From an uncultured Oscillospiraceae bacterium (GTDB lineage Bacteria; Bacillota; Clostridia; Oscillospirales; Oscillospiraceae): a stretch of DNA of 29,756 bases. Shown here in pieces: positions 1-7,458 of this stretch (positions are counted from its first letter, which is position 1; the number at the start of each line of letters is the position of its first letter). Under the pieces are notes generated by a model. That model did not search any database, was not told where the DNA came from, and saw nothing but the letters and a program-made list of their open reading frames with translations. The DNA lies in assembly GCA_900756575.1 (NCBI GenBank), contig CAAEKQ010000108.1:1-29756 (forward strand), written 5' to 3'. Both the position numbers and the translations under genes were made by a program.

Positions 1-285
1 CGGCTGACCCGGAACATGGGCTACCATGACAACCTGAAAACCGTTACCGGCGGGCGCTGCACCGGCATCACCTCCGCCGGCGTGACCTATCAGGATGCCG
101 AGGGCAACGAACAGCTGCTGGCCTGCGGCAGTGTCGTGATGGCTGCCGGTATGCGGCCCCGTCAGGCGGATGCGCTGGCACTGTATGCCCCCGCTTACCG
201 GGTGTATACCGTGGGCGACTGCGACAAGGCTGCCAACGTGCAGAAGGCGGTGCGGGCTGCATTTGCCGCTGCCGTTTCGATTTAA
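1..285 (+). CDS. C-terminal fragment of an FAD/NAD(P)-binding oxidoreductase (5' end outside window)
   Basis: The reading frame is open from the first base and ends in TAA, giving 94 visible residues. The end of the protein has the second dinucleotide-binding domain signature of pyridine nucleotide-disulfide type reductases: a strand with VVMAAGMRPR (loss of the nicotinamide-side Rossmann fold), then VYTVGDC, the usual FAD-contacting Gly-Asp, followed by a helix AANVQKAVRAAFAAA. This tail is typical of enoate reductases of the 2,4-dienoyl-CoA reductase/old yellow enzyme type with an N-terminal FMN barrel, and also of other FAD reductases, so the substrate cannot be named. It converges on the minus-strand flavoprotein at 349-2037 and shares a terminator with it. 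Confidence 0.8.
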   Translation, partial: RLTRNMGYHDNLKTVTGGRCTGITSAGVTYQDAEGNEQLLACGSVVMAAGMRPRQADALALYAPAYRVYTVGDCDKAANVQKAVRAAFAAAVSI

Positions 286-301
286 GGTCAGGGCATCAGA
301 C

Positions 302-337
302 AAAGCCCGCTGTGGATTTTCTCCGCAGCGGGCTTTT
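302..337. terminator. Bidirectional intrinsic terminator between convergent flavoprotein genes
   Basis: A 13-bp stem (304-316 with 322-334, one G-T wobble) closes a 5-base loop. It is flanked by an A-run on the left and a T-run on the right, so it can stop transcription from either direction. It lies 17 bases after the plus-strand stop and 12 bases past the stop of the minus-strand gene. Confidence 0.85.
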
Positions 338-348
338 CGTGCATATCG

Positions 349-2037
349 TTATTCGTGCTTTGCCACATAGTCGCCGACGATTCGGCCCAGGGTATAGGCG
401 ATGCCGATGGAAACACCGGCCACCGGCGTGGTGTACATGATCGGGAACCGCTCGCCGGAGCAGTTACCGGTGGCATACAGGCCGGGGATGGGCTCGTCAT
501 CTTTGCCGATCACCTGCTGATGCTCATCCACCACCAGACCGCAGACCGTGACCATCAGGAACCCTACGGCCCGGACATTCTCGCAGAAGGCATAGAACGG
601 GCCCTGTTCGATGGGATGGAGCTGCCGGGGGTCCTTGGCGAAGTCCTCGTCCCGGCCCTTGTGGGCAAGCTCGTTATACCGGGCCACAGAGGCAATGAAG
701 TTCTCCCTGTCGGTGCCGGTAAGGCCCAGCTTTTCCGCCAGTTCCGGAATGGTATCGGCGCAGGCAAGCAGATTGTTCTGCCCCTTGTTGGCGGACGGTG
801 GGCCCTGGGGACGGTAGCTGTCGTCCACGCCCATGCGCTGCGCTTTCTTTAGCTGCATTTCGATGCGGTCCAGGGCCTCGACATCGGACATATCCACGGC
901 GGTGTGATCCAGCGTCTGATACTCCAGCTCCTCCCGCCAGTTGGAATCCCAAACGGTATAAATGGCACCTTTGGGCTGACGTGCGCCCTGGAGACCTGCG
1001 CCCCAATAGCCCATAATGCCCTCGTTGGTGTAACGCTCGCCGTGCTTATTCAGCCGCAGGAAGGCGCTTCCGTCCATGGGGCCGCCGCTGCCGCCTACGC
1101 AGCACCACATACCGCCCCGGGGGCCGGGCTCCATCTTGCCACCGGCCCACAGGCCCATCTGAATGCCTTTGCCCTTCCGTCCGGCGGGAATATAGGGGAA
1201 CTTTTCACCGTTTTCGGTGAGGGCGGCATATTCGCTCAGCAGATCCATGACCATTTCCCGGTTGCCAGAGAAATCGCCGGCAGCGAGAATGATGCCGTTT
1301 TTGCCGGTAAAGCGGAAATATTCCTTCTTATAGTTGTGACCGATGAGCGCGACCACCCGGCCGGTTTCATCCTTTTCCAGATAGTCACCGGTGATGCCGT
1401 AGACGAACTCCGCGCCCAGCTCCTTGGTGAGCTGATGGGTGAATACCACGGCTTCGGTAAGACTCAGGGGATTCTCATGGGGGCCTTCGGGGGGAGGGCC
1501 ATCCTGACCGTCACCTTCTCCGGGGGGTGGGCCCATCTTGCTCATGTCGAATTTCGTATTCTTGAAAATGGCGGTGCCCACATAGTTGTGATAGCCGTTG
1601 AGCTCGCCCTCAAAATGCTTGGGCCAGGGATTCTCAAAGGTCATAACGTCCTTGAGCTTCTCAGGCAGAGGCTCCACAAACCAGTCAAAGGTGGAGCCGG
1701 TCGTATAGGCAAACTGCCGAACCAGCGCGGGATTGGCGCGGTTCAGACTCCGGCGCTGCCAATCGGCGATGATCTCCACGGGATCGGCCTCCGGTGCCCC
1801 GCGCTTTTTCATAAACTCGGAGTTGATGGAGCCGTACTGTGCGCCGAATACCTGAAACCGTTTCTCCTGCTGCTGCTCCACCACCAGCACCTTGGCACCG
1901 GCTTCGGCGGCGGCACGGGCAGCGGCAGTTCCGGCATGACCGGCGCCCAGAATCACCACATCGGCGGAATAGGTCTTAACAATCTGCGCTTCGGGTACGG
2001 GGTCCATGGGGATCGCCCACTGGGGAATCTCTTTCAT
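349..2037 (-). CDS. FAD-dependent oxidoreductase, fumarate reductase flavoprotein-like (FAD_binding_2 family)
   Basis: This 562-residue flavoprotein has an N-terminal FAD-binding Rossmann motif GAGHAG (residues 31-36) ending in the acidic strand VLVVE. It has the NKHGERYTNE segment seen in fumarate/succinate dehydrogenase flavoprotein relatives and a C-terminal FAD-contact block LYATGNCSGERF. There is no signal peptide and no FMN-attachment domain, so it is probably a soluble cytoplasmic reductase. Family members reduce fumarate, urocanate, enoates or steroids; the substrate is unknown here. An unusual Pro/Gly-rich low-complexity insert occupies about residues 168-190. The ATG is chosen for the AAAGGA ribosome binding site (about 2049-2054) and the Rossmann strand close to the N-terminus. 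It is transcribed alone from a promoter at 2078-2106. Confidence 0.88.
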   Translation of the reverse strand: MKEIPQWAIPMDPVPEAQIVKTYSADVVILGAGHAGTAAARAAAEAGAKVLVVEQQQEKRFQVFGAQYGSINSEFMKKRGAPEADPVEIIADWQRRSLNRANPALVRQFAYTTGSTFDWFVEPLPEKLKDVMTFENPWPKHFEGELNGYHNYVGTAIFKNTKFDMSKMGPPPGEGDGQDGPPPEGPHENPLSLTEAVVFTHQLTKELGAEFVYGITGDYLEKDETGRVVALIGHNYKKEYFRFTGKNGIILAAGDFSGNREMVMDLLSEYAALTENGEKFPYIPAGRKGKGIQMGLWAGGKMEPGPRGGMWCCVGGSGGPMDGSAFLRLNKHGERYTNEGIMGYWGAGLQGARQPKGAIYTVWDSNWREELEYQTLDHTAVDMSDVEALDRIEMQLKKAQRMGVDDSYRPQGPPSANKGQNNLLACADTIPELAEKLGLTGTDRENFIASVARYNELAHKGRDEDFAKDPRQLHPIEQGPFYAFCENVRAVGFLMVTVCGLVVDEHQQVIGKDDEPIPGLYATGNCSGERFPIMYTTPVAGVSIGIAYTLGRIVGDYVAKHE

Positions 2038-2077
2038 CTCTCACGCATCCTTTCATCATCGTTTTCCTGATGGGTTT

Positions 2078-2106
2078 ATCATAGCCTCAGCCACCCCGGG
2101 ACGCAA
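2078..2106 (-). promoter_or_regulatory. Predicted sigma-A promoter for the FAD oxidoreductase
   Basis: On the minus strand, -35 TTGCGT (2101-2106) and -10 TATGAT (2078-2083) are separated by 17 bp. The -10 is good and the -35 moderate. It lies about 40 bp ahead of the start codon at 2037. Confidence 0.6.
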
Positions 2107-2121
2107 CTGACAATAAGTGAG

Positions 2122-2135
2122 TTTTGATATCAAAA
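2122..2135. promoter_or_regulatory. Perfect 14-bp palindrome, possible operator
   Basis: TTTTGATATCAAAA is a perfect inverted repeat 16 bp upstream of the predicted -35 box of the FAD oxidoreductase and next to the bioY terminator. The position suits an activator or a co-operative repressor, but no regulator is identified. Its AT-rich sequence could also simply extend the terminator tail. Confidence 0.35.
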
Positions 2136-2170
2136 TAAGAAAAACCGCCGGACGGAGTGTCCGACGGTTT
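2135..2170 (-). terminator. Intrinsic terminator of bioY
   Basis: A 12-bp stem (2142-2153 with 2159-2170, one G-T wobble) has a 5-base loop. On the minus strand it is followed by a T-rich run. It starts 16 bases after the bioY stop codon. Confidence 0.85.
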
Positions 2171-2185
2171 GCGGTTCCAGTAAGA

Positions 2186-2746
2186 TTATGCCTTTGCCAG
2201 AGAAACATGGGGTTGTAGCCGACGCACCAGTACGGCAGCCAGCGCAATTTTAATGGCGTCGGGAATCAGATAGGGGATCACACAGGCGCTGAGCACTGCG
2301 CCGGTGGTAATGGCGCCCTTGGTGCGGATATAGAGAATCTGGAACCAAGCGGAACCGAAGGCATAGCACAGCACCAGACCAACAATCATAGAGACAATCA
2401 GCACCGGGAAGCTGCGGCTAAAAAATCTGGTGATCAGTCCCACGGCCAGGGCGGAGAACACAAATCCCAGCAGATAGCCACCGGTAACGCCCATCAGGCT
2501 GCCAAGTCCACCCTTAAAGCCCGCAAATACCGGAAGTCCTACCGCGCCCAGCAGCAGATAGACGATTACACTGAGGGTACCGCATTTGAGCCCCAGCAGC
2601 GCAGTGACGAAGAATACCGCGAAGGTCTGGAGGGTAAAGGGCACCTGGGCCGGAATGGAAATCCAGGCGCAAATGGTCATCAGAGCAGCACCCAGCGCAG
2701 TGGCGCACAACTCCCGAACGGTTAAAAACGATTTCTGATTGGACAT
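2186..2746 (-). CDS. bioY: BioY, biotin-specific S component of an ECF transporter
   Basis: The 186-residue protein is almost entirely hydrophobic, with about six membrane segments. It has BioY family features: the N-terminal helix LCATALGAALMTICAWISIP followed by PFTLQTFAVFF, and the glycine-rich GLPVFAG and GVTGGYLLGF segments. BioY binds biotin in the membrane and works with the shared energizing module EcfA-EcfA'-EcfT, which is not in this window. The length is typical. A strong ribosome binding site (AGGAAGG) precedes the ATG, and a promoter lies at 2773-2802. No convincing BirA-type inverted repeat was found in the upstream region, so biotin regulation is not visible. No biotin synthesis genes are nearby; the organism may import the vitamin. 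Confidence 0.95.
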   Translation of the reverse strand: MSNQKSFLTVRELCATALGAALMTICAWISIPAQVPFTLQTFAVFFVTALLGLKCGTLSVIVYLLLGAVGLPVFAGFKGGLGSLMGVTGGYLLGFVFSALAVGLITRFFSRSFPVLIVSMIVGLVLCYAFGSAWFQILYIRTKGAITTGAVLSACVIPYLIPDAIKIALAAVLVRRLQPHVSLAKA

Positions 2747-2772
2747 GAGAATCCCTTCCTTTCACGGCGAAA

Positions 2773-2802
2773 AGCATATCATAAAACCAAGAGAAATGTC
2801 AA
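2773..2802 (-). promoter_or_regulatory. Predicted sigma-A promoter of bioY
   Basis: On the minus strand a perfect -35 TTGACA (2797-2802) is followed after 18 bp by TATGCT (2773-2778). It lies 27 bp upstream of the bioY ATG. Confidence 0.7.
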
Positions 2803-2914
2803 CCGGCACGAATGAGCAATGGGTTTACAATCGGCGTTCTGGGGGTGAAAATGCGAAAATATTAGCATACAAATAGTTAGAAAAAATAATTTTCGAAAAA
2901 ACCACAGAATTTTC

Positions 2915-2943
2915 TTGACTTTCCCATCGGAGGAGAGTATCAT
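2915..2943 (+). promoter_or_regulatory. Predicted promoter of the marR-ABC exporter operon
   Basis: -35 TTGACT (2915-2920) and -10 TATCAT (2938-2943) are spaced by 17 bp. Transcription would begin near 2950, immediately before the repeated operator-like boxes at 2958-2986. It is divergent from the bioY promoter. Confidence 0.75.
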
Positions 2944-2957
2944 TTCATAGACAAAAC

Positions 2958-2986
2958 GTTTGTATGCAAACAGTATGTGTGCAAAC
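2958..2986 (+). promoter_or_regulatory. Tandem operator-like boxes, probably bound by the adjacent MarR protein
   Basis: Two 14-bp boxes, GTTTGTATGCAAAC (2958-2971) and GTATGTGTGCAAAC (2973-2986), match at 12 of 14 positions with a 15-bp period. The first has near-perfect dyad symmetry. A further partial copy on the opposite strand (2861-2874) shares TTTGTATGC. Both main boxes lie between the predicted transcription start and the ribosome binding site, a typical autorepression arrangement for MarR genes. Confidence 0.65.
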
Positions 2987-3009
2987 AAAGTAGACAGGAG
3001 GGGTGATGA

Positions 3010-3477
3010 TTGAGTGTGCGCTTTACGGATGGCAGCCCGGAGCAGCTGTTCCATGTGCTGGAGCGGAAGCACCATACGGCGGTGGATAATCTGCTGAGCC
3101 AAAACGGAATTTCCAACATTGGTCAGCCGGCGATCCTCAGCATCCTGTCGCAGCAGGAAAACGGCACCATTGAGTCCCAAAAGGAGCTGGCGCGGCGGCT
3201 TCGCGTCTCGCCGGCTACCATGACGGTGTCGCTGAAATCCATGGAGCGGGACGGCTATGTGAAAAAGCTGTCCAATGCCGAGGATCTCAGATGTAAGCCC
3301 ATTTCTATTACGGAAAAGGGGATGCGGGCGGCAAAGCTCATTGACGAAGTCTTTGAAACCTTGGATCATGGCATGTATCGGGGCTTCACGGCGGATGAAC
3401 TGGAGCGGATCTCTCAGCTCTATCGGCGGATGATTGACAATCTCGATGCCTTTCGGTCCGAAAAAAACGAAGAATAG
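3010..3477 (+). CDS. MarR-family transcriptional regulator
   Basis: A 155-residue winged-helix protein. Its helix-turn-helix reads SQKELARRLRVSPATMTVSL, followed by the wing and the MarR-type GYVKKLSNAEDLRCKPISIT block. N- and C-terminal helices (start and about residues 100-145) would form the dimer. The TTG start at 3010 is chosen because AGGAGGGG (2997-3003) sits six bases ahead; the ATG at 3006 is in another frame. The stop is 13 bases before the first ABC gene and the two are probably co-transcribed. MarR proteins commonly repress an adjacent efflux pump and release DNA on binding a ligand. The effector is unknown. Confidence 0.9.
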   Translation: MSVRFTDGSPEQLFHVLERKHHTAVDNLLSQNGISNIGQPAILSILSQQENGTIESQKELARRLRVSPATMTVSLKSMERDGYVKKLSNAEDLRCKPISITEKGMRAAKLIDEVFETLDHGMYRGFTADELERISQLYRRMIDNLDAFRSEKNEE

Positions 3478-3490
3478 GAGGAAACCATCT

Positions 3491-5242
3491 ATGATGAAAC
3501 AACTGATGGGGTACATTCAGCAGTATCGAAAGTACTTCATCCTGGCGCCACTTTTGGTGGTTGGCGAGTCCCTGGCAGAGCTGATTTTGCCGTATCTGAT
3601 GGGCTTGATTGTGGACAACGGCGTTGCGGCGAAGGATGTACCCTATATGTTTACGATCGGCGGCATCATGGTGATTGTAGCGGCGCTTGGTATTGTAGAC
3701 GGCATATTTGCGGCGAAATTCTCCGCAAAGGCATCCCAGGGCTTTGGCTATAACCTGCGCCAGGCGATCTTTAAGAAGGTGCAGACCTTCTCCTTTGCAG
3801 ACGTAGACAAATTTTCCACAGCGTCGCTGGTCACTCGCTGTACCACCGACGTCAAGCAGCTCCAGCAGACGGCCATGGAGCTGACCCGCGTGCTGATCCG
3901 GGCGCCTTCCCTGCTGATTATCTCGCTGGTAATCTGCATCCGGATGAATTGGAAGCTCAGCATCACGTTCCTGATTGCCATTCCCACCCTGCTGGCCGTG
4001 GTGCTCATTATTATGAAGTTCACCACCTACCTCTTTGAGGTCATGCAGAACAAGATTGACAACCTGAACGCATCGGTACAGGAAAACCTGATTGCCATCC
4101 GCGTGGTCAAGAGCTTTGTGCGCATGGGCCACGAGAAGCTCAAGTTCAAGAAGGCAAACGACGATCTAATGAAGACCTCGATTTCCGCAACCATCCGCCT
4201 GAGCGTCATGGAGCCTGCTACCAGAATGGTGCTCTATGGAACAACCCTGGCGATTTACTGGTTCGGCGGCAAGATGGTGGGCACCGGTCAGCTGCAGTCC
4301 GGCGAGCTTTTGAGCTTTGTCACCTACATCAACAACATTCTGATGAGTGTTATGATGTTCTCCATGGTCCTCATGGGCATGACCCGTGCCCGGGCCTGCG
4401 GCAACCGTGTGGTGGAGGTGCTCAACCACGAGCCTGACATCCAGGACGGCAGCGAGGGCGAAAACAGCACCGTAGAGGATACGCCCATCCGTGGCGAAAT
4501 TCGCTTTGACCATGTTTCCTTCCGGTATCCCCAGACGGATCGGCGGGATATGGTGCTGGACGATGTGAGCTTTACCATTCCCGCAGGCTCCTTTGTGGCG
4601 ATTGTGGGCTCTACCGGCGTGGGCAAGACCTCGATGGTCAGCCTGATCCCCAGATTCTATGACGTGACCAGCGGCAATGTCTATGTGGACGGCGTGAATG
4701 TCAAGGATTATAACCTCCGGCATCTCCGCAGCCACATCGGCATGGTACTTCAGAGCAACGTGCTCTTTACCGGTACCATCCGCTCCAACCTCCAGTGGGG
4801 CGCACCGGGGGGCGACGACGAAACCCTGCTGGACGCTACGAAGGACTCCCAGGCCTATGAGTTCATCTCCCGGTTCCCTGAGGGACTGGATACGGAGATC
4901 GAGCAGGGCGGCGTCAACGTCTCCGGCGGTCAGAAGCAGCGGCTATGTATCGCCCGGGCCATGCTGAAGAATCCCTCCATTCTGATTCTCGACGACTCTA
5001 CCTCTGCGGTGGACTCCGGTACCGAGGCTAAGATTCGAGAGACATTCTACAGTAAGTATAAGGATACCACCGTGCTTCTGGTGGCGCAGCGAATTTCCTC
5101 GGTGCAGTATGCCGACCAGATCATTGTGCTGGACGAGGGCAAGCTCAGCGACATGGGCACCCACGACGAGCTGATGGCACGGAGCAGGGTCTATCAGGAA
5201 ATCTATGCATCTCAGCAGGAAGGGGGCGGTCTGGATGGCTAA
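3491..5242 (+). CDS. ABC exporter half-transporter, degenerate-site subunit of a heterodimer
   Basis: A 583-residue type IV ABC exporter: an N-terminal six-helix membrane domain (about residues 15-300) and a C-terminal ATPase domain. Visible motifs are Walker A GSTGVGKT (373-380), signature VSGGQ (477-481) and Walker B ILILDD with Asp502 where the catalytic Glu normally stands. The switch position reads AQRIS, Gln533 in place of His. Asp and Gln together mark the non-catalytic subunit of TM287/288-type heterodimers, so the partner downstream should carry the active Walker B. The ATG at 3491 is preferred over upstream in-frame starts because the AGGAGGA ribosome site at 3477-3483 precedes it. 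It overlaps the next gene by 8 bases. Likely exports drugs, lipids or peptides. Confidence 0.93.
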   Translation: MMKQLMGYIQQYRKYFILAPLLVVGESLAELILPYLMGLIVDNGVAAKDVPYMFTIGGIMVIVAALGIVDGIFAAKFSAKASQGFGYNLRQAIFKKVQTFSFADVDKFSTASLVTRCTTDVKQLQQTAMELTRVLIRAPSLLIISLVICIRMNWKLSITFLIAIPTLLAVVLIIMKFTTYLFEVMQNKIDNLNASVQENLIAIRVVKSFVRMGHEKLKFKKANDDLMKTSISATIRLSVMEPATRMVLYGTTLAIYWFGGKMVGTGQLQSGELLSFVTYINNILMSVMMFSMVLMGMTRARACGNRVVEVLNHEPDIQDGSEGENSTVEDTPIRGEIRFDHVSFRYPQTDRRDMVLDDVSFTIPAGSFVAIVGSTGVGKTSMVSLIPRFYDVTSGNVYVDGVNVKDYNLRHLRSHIGMVLQSNVLFTGTIRSNLQWGAPGGDDETLLDATKDSQAYEFISRFPEGLDTEIEQGGVNVSGGQKQRLCIARAMLKNPSILILDDSTSAVDSGTEAKIRETFYSKYKDTTVLLVAQRISSVQYADQIIVLDEGKLSDMGTHDELMARSRVYQEIYASQQEGGGLDG

Positions 5243-7232
5243 GAAGAAGGATACGGCTCCCAAGGTGGATACCAAGGGCAAAAAGGAAAAGAACGAAGAC
5301 GAAGATGACGAGGAAGGCAGTTATACCGGCTCCATGCGCGGACAGCGCGGCCCCGGCGGCGCCAAGGACTTCCGGAAGCCCAAGGATACCAAGGGAACCC
5401 TGCTGCGGCTGCTCAACTATGTGGTAGCCAACAAGGCGCTGCTGATCGCAGTGCTGGTCATGATGCTGATCTCCACCCTGGCAAACCTGGGGGCAGGCTA
5501 TTTCCTCAAGCCCCTGATCGACGATTATATCGTACCCTATATCGGCGAAAGCTGGAATTCCCACTGCTGGATGGCACTGGCAGGTGAGCTGATGAAGCTG
5601 CTGGGCATCTATATTCTGGGTGCAGCCGCTTCCTACGGTCAGGGCCTGCTGATGAGCTTCCTGTCCCAGAGAGCCATCAATAAGCTCCGGAGGGATCTGT
5701 TTGACAAGCTCCAGGAAATGCCCATCTCCTACTACGACGCCCACGGCAACGGCGAGATCATGAGCCGCTTTACCAACGACGCCGACAACGTACAGATGGC
5801 CATGGAGCAGACCATTACCATGCTGATTTCCTCGGTGCTCACCTTTGTGGGAACCGTGGCCATGATGATCTATCTGAACTATATCCTGTTCAGTATCACC
5901 GTGGCGGTACTGGTTGTGGACTATATCATTGTCCAGAAGATCAGCAAGAAGTCCAAGAAGCTCTACCGGAAGCAGCAGAAGAATCTGGGCCAGGTCAATG
6001 CCTATGTCGAGGAAATGGTCGAGGGCATCAAGGTGGTCAAGGCCTTCAACTACGAGGAAGAGATCAAGGAAGAATTCACCGAGAAGAACATTGCCTATCG
6101 GGATGCGGCCATGGACGCAACCTATGTGGGCATGATTATCATGCCGGTGCTGAACCAGGTCATGGGCATCTGCTATGCGGTGACTGCGGTGGTGGGCGGT
6201 CTGTTCGTCATCAACGGAACGGCATTTGGCGGCGTGGCCTTTACCATCGGCTCTCTGGGCGTGTTCCTGAACTACACCAAGCAGGTGGCAATGCCTATCA
6301 ACCAGGTGTCCCAGCAGATTGTTACGCTGCTGAGTGCCGTGGCCGGTGCAGAGCGGATCTTCGCCGTGATGGACGCCGAGCCCGAGGTGGACGACGGCTC
6401 CATCACCATGGTGCCCGTGGACGAAAAGGGCAACGAGGTCTCCGATTGGCTCACCTGCTCCGGCGAGGCATGGAAGACCGAAAATGGCCTGGTTCCCCTG
6501 AAGGGCCATGTGCAGGTGCAGGATATTTCCTTCCACTATGTGGAGGGGAAGCCGGTGCTGAAGCACGTGTCCGTTGAGGCGCTGCCCGGCCAGAAGATTG
6601 CATTCGTTGGCTCCACCGGCGCAGGCAAAACCACCATTACCAACCTGATCAACCGGTTCTATGATGTGCAGGAGGGCTGCATTCTCTATGACGGCATCAA
6701 CGTAAAGGACATCAAGAAGGACGATCTGCGGCGGAGCCTGGTGGTGATCCTCCAGGATACCCATCTGTTCTCCGGCACCATTATGGAGAACATTCGCTAT
6801 GGCCGATTGAATGCCACCGATGAAGAATGCATCCAGGCGGCAAAGCGTGCCAATGCCTACCACTTCATTATGTCGCTGCCCGAGGGCTTCCAAACCTATA
6901 TCACCGGCGACGGCGGCAGTCTTTCTCAGGGCCAGCGGCAGCTTCTGAACATCGCCCGGGCTGCGGTGGCAAAGCCGCCGGTGCTCATCATGGACGAGGC
7001 AACCTCCTCCATTGATACCCGGACCGAGAAGGAGATCGAGAAGGGCCTGGACGGCCTGATGCACGGCAAGACCGTATTCATCATCGCGCATCGCCTTTCC
7101 ACCGTTCGGAATGCCGATAAGATCGCGGTCATTGAGGCCGGTGAGGTCATCGAGTTCGGCAACCATAAGGAGCTCCTGGCAAAGGGCGGACGGTATTACG
7201 AGCTGTATACCGGTCAGCATATGCTGGAGTGA
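5235..7232 (+). CDS. ABC exporter half-transporter, catalytic subunit of a heterodimer
   Basis: A 665-residue partner of the preceding gene. A charged, Lys/Glu/Asp-rich cytoplasmic head (about residues 1-55) leads into six membrane helices. A linker of some 30 extra residues follows before the ATPase domain, as in TM288-like subunits. Motifs: Walker A GSTGAGKT (459-466), signature LSQGQ (563-567; Gln replaces the usual Gly), Walker B VLIMDE with catalytic Glu588, and switch His619 in IAHRLST. The altered signature pairs with the partner's altered Walker B to make the degenerate site; the canonical Walker B here pairs with the partner's intact VSGGQ. The ATG at 5235 follows AGGAAGGGGG and overlaps the upstream stop, indicating translational coupling. 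An intrinsic terminator ends the operon. Confidence 0.93.
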   Translation: MAKKKDTAPKVDTKGKKEKNEDEDDEEGSYTGSMRGQRGPGGAKDFRKPKDTKGTLLRLLNYVVANKALLIAVLVMMLISTLANLGAGYFLKPLIDDYIVPYIGESWNSHCWMALAGELMKLLGIYILGAAASYGQGLLMSFLSQRAINKLRRDLFDKLQEMPISYYDAHGNGEIMSRFTNDADNVQMAMEQTITMLISSVLTFVGTVAMMIYLNYILFSITVAVLVVDYIIVQKISKKSKKLYRKQQKNLGQVNAYVEEMVEGIKVVKAFNYEEEIKEEFTEKNIAYRDAAMDATYVGMIIMPVLNQVMGICYAVTAVVGGLFVINGTAFGGVAFTIGSLGVFLNYTKQVAMPINQVSQQIVTLLSAVAGAERIFAVMDAEPEVDDGSITMVPVDEKGNEVSDWLTCSGEAWKTENGLVPLKGHVQVQDISFHYVEGKPVLKHVSVEALPGQKIAFVGSTGAGKTTITNLINRFYDVQEGCILYDGINVKDIKKDDLRRSLVVILQDTHLFSGTIMENIRYGRLNATDEECIQAAKRANAYHFIMSLPEGFQTYITGDGGSLSQGQRQLLNIARAAVAKPPVLIMDEATSSIDTRTEKEIEKGLDGLMHGKTVFIIAHRLSTVRNADKIAVIEAGEVIEFGNHKELLAKGGRYYELYTGQHMLE

Positions 7233-7259
7233 TGTTAGGCATAATTTCATCGTGACTCC

Positions 7260-7292
7260 AAGGCGGTACTGCTTCGGCGGTACCGCCTTTTG
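7260..7292 (+). terminator. Intrinsic terminator of the ABC exporter operon
   Basis: A 13-bp stem (7260-7272 with 7277-7289, one G-T wobble) closes a TTCG tetraloop of the very stable C(UUCG)G type and is followed by a short T-run. Its inner 20 bases match 18 of 20 with the terminator after phoU. Confidence 0.9.
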
Positions 7293-7346
7293 TCCGGTTT
7301 CCGGGGCATAAGGACTGCCGCTGTGGGTAAAATAGAATAAAATTCG

Positions 7347-7403
7347 TTTTTACACAGGTTTTACGGACCGGGGATTTCAGACTTTACATTTTCCCTGTAT
7401 CAT
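7347..7403 (+). promoter_or_regulatory. Putative Pho box and promoter of pstSCAB-phoU
   Basis: TTTACA-like repeats occur at 7349-7354 and 7360-7365 (11 bp apart) and again at 7383-7388. These resemble the TTTACA/TTCACA direct repeats bound by PhoP/PhoB-type regulators under phosphate limitation. A -10 TATCAT (7398-7403) follows but has no good -35, as expected for an activator-dependent promoter. The first codon of pstS is 56 bases further on. No phoP/phoR genes are in the window. Confidence 0.55.
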
Positions 7404-7458
7404 GAATAGCGTAACAAGGAAATCCAAACAAAGAAATAAAAAAGGAGTAACGATTATT

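Noticed and set aside
904..2070. Plus-strand open frame opposite the FAD oxidoreductase
   Set aside because: The minus-strand protein has the FAD motifs and ribosome site; this frame has neither.
2747..2860. BirA or biotin-responsive operator upstream of bioY
   Set aside because: No inverted repeat of the expected type was found; only a promoter is supported.
5145..7250. Very long open frame on the minus strand opposite the second ABC subunit
   Set aside because: It has His/Gly/Leu-rich, repetitive composition typical of the antisense of a G+C-rich gene, no ribosome site, and lies over a gene with complete ABC motifs.
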